A stretch of DNA of 11,525 bases from NCBI GenBank assembly GCA_902496645.1, contig CABVBR010000054.1, positions 1 through 11,525 of the forward strand, read 5' to 3'. The position numbers and the translations under genes were made by a program. Of the stretch, positions 1 through 5,974 are shown piece by piece. The DNA is from an uncultured Collinsella sp. (lineage in GTDB: Bacteria > Actinomycetota > Coriobacteriia > Coriobacteriales > Coriobacteriaceae). Each line of letters starts with the position of its first letter. Within the stretch, counting starts at the first letter, position 1. Below the pieces are notes generated by a model, which saw only the letters and a program-made list of their open reading frames with translations, was not told the origin of the DNA and did no database searches.

Positions 1-769
1 CGTGCGCCACGCTCGAGTTGTAGTAGTAATCGTTTTGGTTGGTCAGGTTGGAGACGTAGCCCGTGTTGACCACGATATCGAGTGCGATCTGCTTGACGGC
101 CTCGCTTGACAGGTCCTGGCGCACGTCCTCAAGACCCTGCACGCCGTAGGTAAACAGCGGCTCGGAGCAGGTGTGGGCGAGTGCCAGACCAAGGCCTGCC
201 GTGTGCTCCAAATTACCGGCGCTCGTGGCGTACTCGACCTCGGGCTGCTTAGACAGGGCATCGCCTACGCCGGCCCAGAAATACTCTGCCGGTGCCTCGG
301 CGATGATCTTGGGGTTGATGAAGATGTGCGCCGGTCGGTTGGGGTACGAATAGCCCTCGAGCGAGCCGTCGTCGTTGTACACGACGGCAATGGCGGTCGC
401 GGCGGAGCAGTTGGAACAGATCGTCGGGACCGTAAAGACGATCTTCTTGAGCTCGATAGCTGCGGTCTTCACGGTGTCGAGCGCCTTGCCGCCGCCGCAT
501 GCGATAAGCACGTCAGCTTCCTGGCAGGCAGGGGAGTTCACGACCTTGGCGATATTGGCACGCGTACTGTTGGTGCCGTAGACGCGCGTCTCTAGAATCT
601 CGACGTCGGTACCCGCTAGCGCAGCTTCGATACCGGGAAGTGCTGCGGCCAGTGCCCGCTTGCCACCGATGATCGCGACCTTGGTCGCTCCGTACTCCGC
701 CAGTGCGGTGGGCAGCTCGTCAAAGCAATCCTCGCCAACGGTGTAGTCGCTCATTCCAATCGTGCGCAT
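1..769 (-). CDS. Iron-containing alcohol dehydrogenase family protein, HcxA/YbdH-like (partial, 3' end outside window)
   Basis: The first 256 residues of a metal-dependent NAD(P)-linked dehydrogenase are present; the C-terminal part, perhaps a hundred residues, lies left of the window. The ATG at 769-767 follows AGAAGG with 5 bases between, which favours it over the ATG five codons later. Visible features are an N-terminal Rossmann-like half (VAIIGGKRAL, residues 31-40), the cofactor-binding glycines in CGGGKALDT (91-99), VPTICSNCSA (114-123), a YNDDGS segment (131-136), and the metal-ligand aspartate D170 in GVGDALSK. The last residue, H256 in NSSVAH, fits the first metal-ligand histidine of this fold. 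The VPTI..C..A...V.YND pattern resembles my memory of E. coli YbdH/HcxA, a hydroxycarboxylate dehydrogenase, more than glycerol dehydrogenase proper. Substrate is not decidable from sequence. It diverges from ileS across a 487-base gap. Family is well supported, the subfamily less so. Confidence 0.85.
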   Translation of the reverse strand, partial: MRTIGMSDYTVGEDCFDELPTALAEYGATKVAIIGGKRALAAALPGIEAALAGTDVEILETRVYGTNSTRANIAKVVNSPACQEADVLIACGGGKALDTVKTAAIELKKIVFTVPTICSNCSAATAIAVVYNDDGSLEGYSYPNRPAHIFINPKIIAEAPAEYFWAGVGDALSKQPEVEYATSAGNLEHTAGLGLALAHTCSEPLFTYGVQGLEDVRQDLSSEAVKQIALDIVVNTGYVSNLTNQNDYYYNSSVAH

Positions 770-890
770 AGCAACCTTCTTTCGTTCGATAAAGTGCTTT
801 CAGGTATTTTGCTCCAAGAGAAGGTCCACAGCCGCGAGAAATTTCGAACGTATAAAACCAGTGTTGAGGGTTTTTCGCCGGCACGGAACG

Positions 891-899
891 TGCTAGCAT
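891..899 (+). promoter_or_regulatory. Extended -10 promoter for the ileS T-box leader
   Basis: TGCTAGCAT fits an extended -10 (TGn plus TAGCAT). It would start transcription near 905-908, just before the T-box Stem I. The -35 position at 17-base spacing (871-876) is only T-rich, which is tolerable for an extended -10 promoter. The start site is inferred from spacing, not observed. Confidence 0.5.
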
Positions 900-907
900 A
901 CTCCGCA

Positions 908-1213
908 TAAGCGTTGATGGGGACGAGTAGTCGGCCATCCGCATGCCACAGAGAGCGGGGAGCGCTGAGAACCCGTGCGTGCGACCGATGAAAATCACCC
1001 CGGAGCTGCGGTCCCAACGGATGTGCCGTGCAGGTTCGTCTTAGTAGACATCGCCGAGATGGTCGTCGATACAGACCAGCCGAGTAACGGATGCGAGCGC
1101 GCGGCGACGCGGGCGAGGGCATCTAAGCTGGGTGGTTAAGCGAAGAGCTTTTACGGGCAGTCAGCCCGTTTTGTGGCGCTTCGTCCCAGCTTGCAGGGAC
1201 GGGCGCTTTTTTT
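908..1213 (+). promoter_or_regulatory. T-box riboswitch (transcriptional), tRNA-Ile specific, upstream of ileS
   Basis: This leader senses uncharged tRNA-Ile and controls readthrough into ileS. Stem I: GGGG (919-922) pairs with CCCC (998-1001). The specifier loop has GAGTAG (925-930) on the 5' side and TGAAAATCA (989-997) on the 3' side, with specifier codon ATC (isoleucine) at 994-996 followed by A997. TCGG (931-934) pairs with CCGA (985-988). The distal part carries the typical AGAGAGC and GCTGAGAA elements of T-box terminal loops. Antiterminator: AAGCTGGG (1125-1132) pairs perfectly with CCCAGCTT (1185-1192), and GCGAAG (1140-1145) pairs with CTTCGT (1179-1184). Between the two 5' arms is a 7-base bulge, TGGTTAA (1133-1139); its TGGT complements the ACCA end of tRNA-Ile. 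Within the antiterminator loop, ACGGGC (1153-1158) and GCCCGT (1164-1169) form an extra hairpin. The 3' antiterminator arm overlaps the terminator 5' arm, giving the mutually exclusive switch. Specifier, acceptor complement and downstream gene all agree on isoleucine. The exact 5' end is estimated. Confidence 0.93.
1176..1213 (+). terminator. Intrinsic terminator of the T-box leader
   Basis: CGTCCC (1182-1187) pairs with GGGACG (1196-1201), and GCGC (1176-1179) with GCGC (1203-1206) through a T-G pair and one bulged T. Seven T residues follow (1207-1213). Bases 1182-1187 are also used by the antiterminator, so the two folds exclude each other. Confidence 0.92.
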
Positions 1214-1223
1214 GGTGCCCAAC

Positions 1224-1237
1224 GGGCGTGCGCGCCC
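1224..1237 (+). other. Small hairpin between T-box terminator and ileS start
   Basis: GGGCG (1224-1228) and CGCCC (1233-1237) form a perfect 5-bp stem with a TGCG loop, ending 7 bases before the ileS Shine-Dalgarno region. An alternative GCCC (1217-1220) to GGGC (1224-1227) pairing shares the same bases. It may be incidental GC-rich pairing or may affect ribosome access; nothing in the sequence decides this. Confidence 0.35.
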
Positions 1238-1256
1238 ACGACATGAAAGGGGTACC

Positions 1257-4061
1257 GTGGCAAACGAGTACAAGCAGACGATGAATCTGCCCAAAACCGG
1301 TTTTCCCATGCGTGCCGGTCTTTCCAAGTCCGAGCCCAAGCGACTCAAGGACTGGCAGGACAACAAGGTCTACGAGCAAGTTCTGAAGAAGAACGAGGGT
1401 CACAAGAAGTTCGTGCTGCACGACGGCCCTCCGTACGCCAACGGCCCGATCCACATCGGCCACGCCATGAACAAGATCTCCAAGGACATGATCAACCGTT
1501 ACTGGATGATGCAGGGCTATGAGGTTCCCTATGTCCCCGGTTGGGACTGCCACGGTCAGCCGATTGAGCACAAGGTCGAGGAGAAGCTCGGCACCGAGAA
1601 GTTCAACCAGACCTCCACGGCTAAGATCCGCGAGCTCTGCAACAAGTTCGCTGTCGAGAACATCGAGCTGCAGAAGGCCGGCTTCCGTCGCCTGGGCGTG
1701 CTCGGCGACTGGGACAACCCCTATCTGACGCTCTATCACCAGCATGACGCCGCCGACATCGAGGTCTTCAAGGCCATGTTCGATAAGGGCATGATCTATC
1801 GCGGCCACAAGCCGGTTCACTGGTGCAAGCACTGTCACACCGCACTCGCCGAGGCCGAGATCGAGTACTCCGACGAGACGAGCCCCTCTATCTTCGTTCG
1901 CTTTGAGATGACCTCCAAGCCTGCCGGCCTCGAGAACTTCGACGGCCCGGTCGACTTCATCATCTGGACGACTACCCCGTGGACCATCCCCTCCGACCAG
2001 GCCGTTTCCCTCAAGCCCGGCGCCGCTTACGTCGCCGTTGAGCACGACGGTCGCGCCGAGGTCATGCTCGAGGACCTGGCTCCCAAGTGCTGCGAGGAGT
2101 TTGGCTGGGAGTACACCCCGGTCATGGTCGACGGCAAGCCCTACGTGGTTCCTGCCGAGACCTTCCACCACATCCACTACAAGCAGCCGATCTTTGACGG
2201 CGTTGAGGGCGTGGCGCTGCTGGCCGATTACGTCGGTGTCGATGACGGTACCGGTATCGTCCACAACTCGCCCGGTCACGGCGTCGATGACTACTTTGCC
2301 TGCCTCAAGGAGGGCATCACCGACATCTGCATGCCGGTCGATGACGACGGCAAGTTCTACACCGGCGAGGAGTTTGGTACCGGTGGCCCCTTCAGTGGCA
2401 TGGATACCGACGAGGCCAACCCGCACATCATCGAGTTCCTGCGCGAGCGCGGCACCCTGGTCCTCGAGAAGAAGATCACGCACAGCTATCCGCACTGCTG
2501 GCGCTGCAAGCACCCGGTGCTCTTCCGTGCTACCGACCAGTGGTTTGTCTCGATGGACAAGACCGGTTTGCGCGAGCAGGCTGGCAAGGAGGTCCGCGAG
2601 AACGTCAAGTGGTATCCGGCTCACGCCGCCAACCGCATCGGCGCCATGGTCGAGCAGCGTCCCGACTGGTGCATTAGCCGTCAGCGCAACTGGGGCGTGC
2701 CCATCCCGAGCTATACCTGCGCCGACTGCGGCGAGAAGGTCATGAACGACGCCACGCTCGACGCCGTCATCAAGCTCTTCCACGAGAAGGGCTCCGACGC
2801 CTGGTTCACTGACGCTCCCGAGAGCTACCTGGGCGAGGCCTGCGTCTGCCCCAAGTGCGGCGGCCATCACCTCAAGGCCGATAAGGACATTCTCGACGTA
2901 TGGTGGGACTCCGGCGTTTCCTGGAAGGCCGTCTGCGAGTACCGTCCCGAGCTGGAGTATCCGGCGGACGTGTACCTCGAGGGCTCCGACCAGCACCGTG
3001 GTTGGTTCCAGAGCTCGCTGCTCACCTCGGTGGGTGCCAACGGTCACGCCCCGTACAAGGCGGTCGTCTCGCAGGGCTTCACCCTCGACGGCCAGGGCCG
3101 CAAGATGTCCAAGTCGCTCGGCAACGTCATCGACCCCAACAAGGTCTGTGACGAGATGGGCGCCGACATCATCCGCCTGTGGGTTGCCTCCGTCGACACC
3201 AGCTCCGACGTTTCCATCGACCACGAGATCCTCGCTCGTACGTCCGATGCCTATCGTCGTTTCCGCAACACGCTGCGCTTCCTGCTCTCCGAGCTCGAGG
3301 GCCAGTTTGAGCCCGAGACCGACGGCGTCGCCTTTGCCGATCTGCTGCCGCTCGACAAGCTCATGGTTGCCCGCCTGACCCAGGTCCAGGCCGAGGTCGA
3401 CGACGCCTATGCTAGCTACGAGTTCCCGCGCGCTTACCGTGCGCTCTACGACTTCGTGGTCACCGAGCTTTCCAACGTGTACCTCGACGCCCTGAAGGAT
3501 CGTCTGTACTGCGACAAGCCCGGCTCGCTCGAGCGCCGCAGCGCCCAGACCGTGCTGGCCGAGCTCTTCTCGATGCTCATGCGCGACCTGCAGCCGATCC
3601 TGTCCTACACGGTCGACGAGGCCATGGCCTACGCGCCCGCCGGCTGCGTCGATCACCAGAAGTACGCCGCGCTGCTCGATTGGTATAAGTCGCCCATCAC
3701 GGTCGACGAGGCCAATGAGTTTGAGGGCGTGCTCGAGGCTTCGCTCGAGCTTCGTAGCGCCGTGACCAAGGCCCTTGAGGATGCCCGTTCCGCCGGTACC
3801 TTCACCAAGAGCCAGCAGGTCCGCGTCAAGGCGGTCGTTCCCGCCGAGATGTACGCGCTGCTGACCGGCGACAAGGCCGTCGACCTGGCCGAGTTCTACA
3901 TCGTCTCCGATGTTGAGCTGAGCAAGGGCGAGGAGCTTTCCGTTGCCATCGAGGCTGCCGAGGGCGAGTGCTGCGACCGTTGCTGGAACTACCGCACTAC
4001 CGTCGGTGAGTACAACGGGCATGCGCATATTTGTAAACGTTGTGCTGACGCGCTGAACTAG
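1257..4061 (+). CDS. ileS: Isoleucyl-tRNA synthetase
   Basis: Class I cytosolic aminoacyl-tRNA synthetase that charges tRNA-Ile with isoleucine. The GTG at 1257 follows GAAAGGGG (1245-1252) at a short 4-base spacing. It gives a 934-residue protein beginning VANEYKQT, close to the usual length of bacterial-type IleRS. In-frame codons further upstream lie inside the T-box terminator and are rejected. Visible elements are the HIGH signature at 66-69 (PYANGPIHIGH), GWDCHGQPIE around 96-105, the CP1 editing domain with TTTPWT (238-243) and GTGIVHNSPGHGVDD (331-345), and KMSKS at 616-620. The C-terminal zinc finger has ligands C906, C909, C926 and C929. The C-terminal zinc finger and GWDCHG pattern point to the bacterial IleRS1 type. 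Residue 101 in the HGLPIE-type motif is Gln rather than the usual Leu. Expression is controlled by the upstream T-box. It is followed by a palindrome and a terminator, so it is probably a monocistronic unit. Confidence 0.98.
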   Translation: MANEYKQTMNLPKTGFPMRAGLSKSEPKRLKDWQDNKVYEQVLKKNEGHKKFVLHDGPPYANGPIHIGHAMNKISKDMINRYWMMQGYEVPYVPGWDCHGQPIEHKVEEKLGTEKFNQTSTAKIRELCNKFAVENIELQKAGFRRLGVLGDWDNPYLTLYHQHDAADIEVFKAMFDKGMIYRGHKPVHWCKHCHTALAEAEIEYSDETSPSIFVRFEMTSKPAGLENFDGPVDFIIWTTTPWTIPSDQAVSLKPGAAYVAVEHDGRAEVMLEDLAPKCCEEFGWEYTPVMVDGKPYVVPAETFHHIHYKQPIFDGVEGVALLADYVGVDDGTGIVHNSPGHGVDDYFACLKEGITDICMPVDDDGKFYTGEEFGTGGPFSGMDTDEANPHIIEFLRERGTLVLEKKITHSYPHCWRCKHPVLFRATDQWFVSMDKTGLREQAGKEVRENVKWYPAHAANRIGAMVEQRPDWCISRQRNWGVPIPSYTCADCGEKVMNDATLDAVIKLFHEKGSDAWFTDAPESYLGEACVCPKCGGHHLKADKDILDVWWDSGVSWKAVCEYRPELEYPADVYLEGSDQHRGWFQSSLLTSVGANGHAPYKAVVSQGFTLDGQGRKMSKSLGNVIDPNKVCDEMGADIIRLWVASVDTSSDVSIDHEILARTSDAYRRFRNTLRFLLSELEGQFEPETDGVAFADLLPLDKLMVARLTQVQAEVDDAYASYEFPRAYRALYDFVVTELSNVYLDALKDRLYCDKPGSLERRSAQTVLAELFSMLMRDLQPILSYTVDEAMAYAPAGCVDHQKYAALLDWYKSPITVDEANEFEGVLEASLELRSAVTKALEDARSAGTFTKSQQVRVKAVVPAEMYALLTGDKAVDLAEFYIVSDVELSKGEELSVAIEAAEGECCDRCWNYRTTVGEYNGHAHICKRCADALN

Positions 4062-4064
4062 TCG

Positions 4065-4109
4065 TTGGGGAACGTTCTTAAACGATTAGTCAAACAAGAA
4101 CGTCCCCAA
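4065..4109. repeat. Large imperfect palindrome directly after ileS
   Basis: TTGGGG (4065-4070), an unpaired A, then ACGTTCTT (4072-4079) are complementary to AAGAACGT (4096-4103) and CCCCAA (4104-4109). This gives a 14-bp stem with one bulge and a 16-base AT-rich loop. It begins 3 bases after the ileS stop codon. There is no T-tract on either side, so it is not a standard intrinsic terminator; the real one lies just downstream at 4132. It could be an interspersed palindromic (REP-like) element or an mRNA 3'-end stabiliser. I saw no second copy in this window. Confidence 0.75.
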
Positions 4110-4131
4110 TAACTACCTGTGTCACATTCAG

Positions 4132-4167
4132 GCGGCATTCTGTTTTTCGGAATGCCGCTTTCTTTTT
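4132..4167 (+). terminator. Intrinsic terminator of ileS
   Basis: GCGGCATTC (4132-4140) and GAATGCCGC (4150-4158) form a perfect 9-bp stem with a 9-base loop. TTTCTTTTT (4159-4167) follows. It separates ileS from lspA. Confidence 0.93.
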
Positions 4168-4222
4168 ATGCTGGTTATTTATCTGGCGTTAGCGAATGTG
4201 TCGTGCGCTCTGCGTGTGGCAA

Positions 4223-4230
4223 TATAAGAT
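4223..4230 (+). promoter_or_regulatory. Candidate -10 region for lspA-rluD
   Basis: TATAAGAT lies about 50 bases upstream of lspA and downstream of the ileS terminator, in the only AT-rich part of the gap. It contains both TATAAG and TAAGAT as possible -10 hexamers. No good -35 hexamer is visible at 16-18 bases upstream. A promoter is expected here because the terminator cuts off readthrough from ileS. Confidence 0.4.
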
Positions 4231-4279
4231 GGTTCATTGCGTTAAAAGTAATTCATGTTCTTGAGGGTAGGGGATTGAT

Positions 4280-4879
4280 TTGGGTCGTACTGGGGATATG
4301 ACGCCGCCTTTGCATTGGCGGTTGGGTGTTGCTGGTGGGGTGGCGCTGGCTGTACTGCTTCTTGACCAGCTGACCAAGCTTGCGGTTCGTGCCGTGGGCG
4401 ACGCTCTGCATGTGACCGTTATCCCCGGCGTGATCGACTTCTTGTTTGTCCGCAATATCGGCGCTGCTTTTAGCATGGGCGAGGGCCATGGTATCGCGTT
4501 TGCCTTGCTGGCGATGGCGGTCATTATCGCCATCGTCGTGTATCTCGTTCGCGCGCCCCAGCTTGCCCACCTGGAGGTTGTGGGCATGGCGATGGTTGCT
4601 GGCGGTGCCATCGGCAATGCTATCGACCGTTTGGCCCTTGGCTTCGTGACCGATTTTATTGCCACCACCTTCATTGACTTCCCCGTCTTTAACATTGCTG
4701 ATATCGGCATTACCGTGGGTGTCGTGCTCGCCCTCTTTGGCTACATGTTTTTGAGTCCTGCAGCCCGCGAGGTCGATGCGACCGCCGAGCTTAACGCCCG
4801 TGACGAGGCCCGCGCCAAGCGTAAGGCTAAACAGCGTGGGGAGCGTGCCCGCAAGATTCGCGAAAGGAATGAGCGTTAA
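4280..4879 (+). CDS. lspA: Lipoprotein signal peptidase (signal peptidase II)
   Basis: Integral membrane aspartyl protease that removes the signal peptide from diacylglyceryl-modified prolipoproteins. The 199-residue product has the N-terminal membrane segment ending in LLLDQLTK (26-33), then NIGAAFS (59-65) and the conserved GNAIDR (112-117). The two catalytic aspartates are D125 in VTDF and D141 in FNIAD, followed by a last membrane segment (about 142-160). Start: TTG at 4280 has TAGGGG at 7-base spacing; ATG at 4298 would shorten the protein by six residues and has GGGG only three bases upstream. Both leave the core intact, and I prefer TTG with moderate confidence. The C-terminal tail (about 161-199) is unusually long and dense in Arg, Lys, Glu and Ala, probably cytoplasmic and helical. 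The stop codon overlaps the next ATG by one base (TAATG), so the two genes are translationally coupled. Confidence 0.96.
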   Translation: MGRTGDMTPPLHWRLGVAGGVALAVLLLDQLTKLAVRAVGDALHVTVIPGVIDFLFVRNIGAAFSMGEGHGIAFALLAMAVIIAIVVYLVRAPQLAHLEVVGMAMVAGGAIGNAIDRLALGFVTDFIATTFIDFPVFNIADIGITVGVVLALFGYMFLSPAAREVDATAELNARDEARAKRKAKQRGERARKIRERNER

Positions 4880-5892
4880 TGGCCGACATCCATATTCTTG
4901 TTGCCGACGATTCCGCTGGTCAGCGTCTCGACGCCTATTTAGGCGCCAATGACGGCTGCCCCACGCGCTCTGCCTGTGCGCATCTGATCGAGGGCGGTGC
5001 CGTCGCCGTCAATGGCGAGACCTGCCTGTCCAAAAAGTACGCCGTGCGTGCCGGCGATCGCATTTCGGTCGATCTGCCCGAGCCGCACGATCCCACCGAT
5101 GTGATTCCCGAGGCCATCCCGCTCGACATCCGCTATGAGGACGACTATCTCATCGTGCTCTCCAAGCAGCGTGGCCTAGTGTGTCATCCTGCCCATGGCC
5201 ATGAGAGCGGCACGCTTGCCAACGCACTGGTCTATCACTGCGGTATCGACCATCTGGGCACCGTACAGGGCGAGGACCGCCCTGGTATCGTGCATCGCCT
5301 GGATCGCGATACCTCGGGCCTTATGCTCGCTGCGAAGGACGACGACACCCAGCGCGCGCTCCAAAACCTTATCCGCACGCGAACGCTCGACCGCCGCTAC
5401 ATTACGCTCGTTCACGGGCACATTGCCATGGATGAGGGCACCATCAACACCGGTATCGCCCGCTCCACGCGCGATCGCGTCAAGATGGCGGTGTCTGACG
5501 ATCCTTTCGCGCGCCAGGCCATCACGACCTTCAAGGTCCTCGAGCGTTTTGATTCCACGCGCTTTGATGATGGCTATACGCTCGTCGAGTGCCATCTGTT
5601 TACCGGCCGTACGCACCAGATTCGCGTGCACATGCGCCATATCAATCACGCCTGCGTGGGCGATCCGCTCTACGGCAAGTGCGATGCGCGCGCCGATCAG
5701 GACCTGACCAGGCAATTCCTGCATTCGTGGCGCGTGGCGTTCGACCATCCCGTGACGGGGGAGCGCATCGAGTGCCGCGACGAGCTGCCGTGGGATCTCG
5801 CTGCGGTTCTTGACGACCTGGCCCAGCGCTCGCTTGGCCGCACCGAAGCCGGCGACGAAATCGTTCCCCAGCTCGGTCTGCTCGAAGCCTAG
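4879..5892 (+). CDS. RluA/RluD-family 23S rRNA pseudouridine synthase
   Basis: Predicted to isomerise uridine to pseudouridine in rRNA, most likely large-subunit RNA. The 337-residue protein has an N-terminal S4 RNA-binding domain (about 14-66, starting QRLDAYL and containing VNG). A linker leads to the catalytic domain, which begins around 80. The signature HRLDRDTSG is at 139-147, with catalytic aspartate D142, and the family motif GRTHQIRVH appears near residue 243. The S4 plus RluA-type catalytic layout and the position after lspA match the gene called rluD or ylyB in many bacteria, but the exact target uridines cannot be told from sequence, so no symbol is given. The ATG overlaps the lspA stop by one base, and an AAAGGA lies about 10 bases upstream inside lspA. 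No terminator is visible in the 82 bases after it. Confidence 0.95.
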   Translation: MADIHILVADDSAGQRLDAYLGANDGCPTRSACAHLIEGGAVAVNGETCLSKKYAVRAGDRISVDLPEPHDPTDVIPEAIPLDIRYEDDYLIVLSKQRGLVCHPAHGHESGTLANALVYHCGIDHLGTVQGEDRPGIVHRLDRDTSGLMLAAKDDDTQRALQNLIRTRTLDRRYITLVHGHIAMDEGTINTGIARSTRDRVKMAVSDDPFARQAITTFKVLERFDSTRFDDGYTLVECHLFTGRTHQIRVHMRHINHACVGDPLYGKCDARADQDLTRQFLHSWRVAFDHPVTGERIECRDELPWDLAAVLDDLAQRSLGRTEAGDEIVPQLGLLEA

Positions 5893-5910
5893 CCAGTATT
5901 AGGTGGTTTC

Positions 5911-5937
5911 TTGAACTCGATTAGCCTGCGGTAAGAT
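5911..5937 (+). promoter_or_regulatory. Candidate promoter for the glycosyltransferase gene
   Basis: TTGAAC (5911-5916) is a good -35 and TAAGAT (5932-5937) a plausible -10, but the spacer is 15 bases, shorter than ideal. TATACG at 5937-5942 is an alternative with a spacer that is too long. The start site would fall about 30 bases before the gene. Confidence 0.45.
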
Positions 5938-5974
5938 ATACGGTTGTTTACGTAACGCGTTCTCGGGAGCCTGC

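Noticed and set aside
770..890. Promoter for the leftward dehydrogenase gene
   Set aside because: Some -10-like hexamers are present on the minus strand (for example near 790 and 850), but no pair with a good -35 and spacing could be supported.
751..1122. Minus-strand open frames across the ileS leader
   Set aside because: They overlap the T-box RNA structure and the start of the dehydrogenase gene and show no family features.
1243..1284. Short upstream ORF (ATG at 1243) overlapping the ileS start out of frame
   Set aside because: No ribosome site precedes it; the AAAGGGG belongs to the GTG at 1257. Chance occurrence is more likely than a regulatory leader peptide, since the T-box already explains control.
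1161..4028. 955-codon open frame on the minus strand opposite ileS
   Set aside because: It mirrors ileS exactly, has no recognisable domain and a repetitive Leu/Val/Gly/Asp composition; it results from the strong third-position GC bias of ileS.
4119..4301. 60-codon plus-strand frame between ileS and lspA
   Set aside because: It runs through the intrinsic terminator and has no ribosome site or recognisable content.
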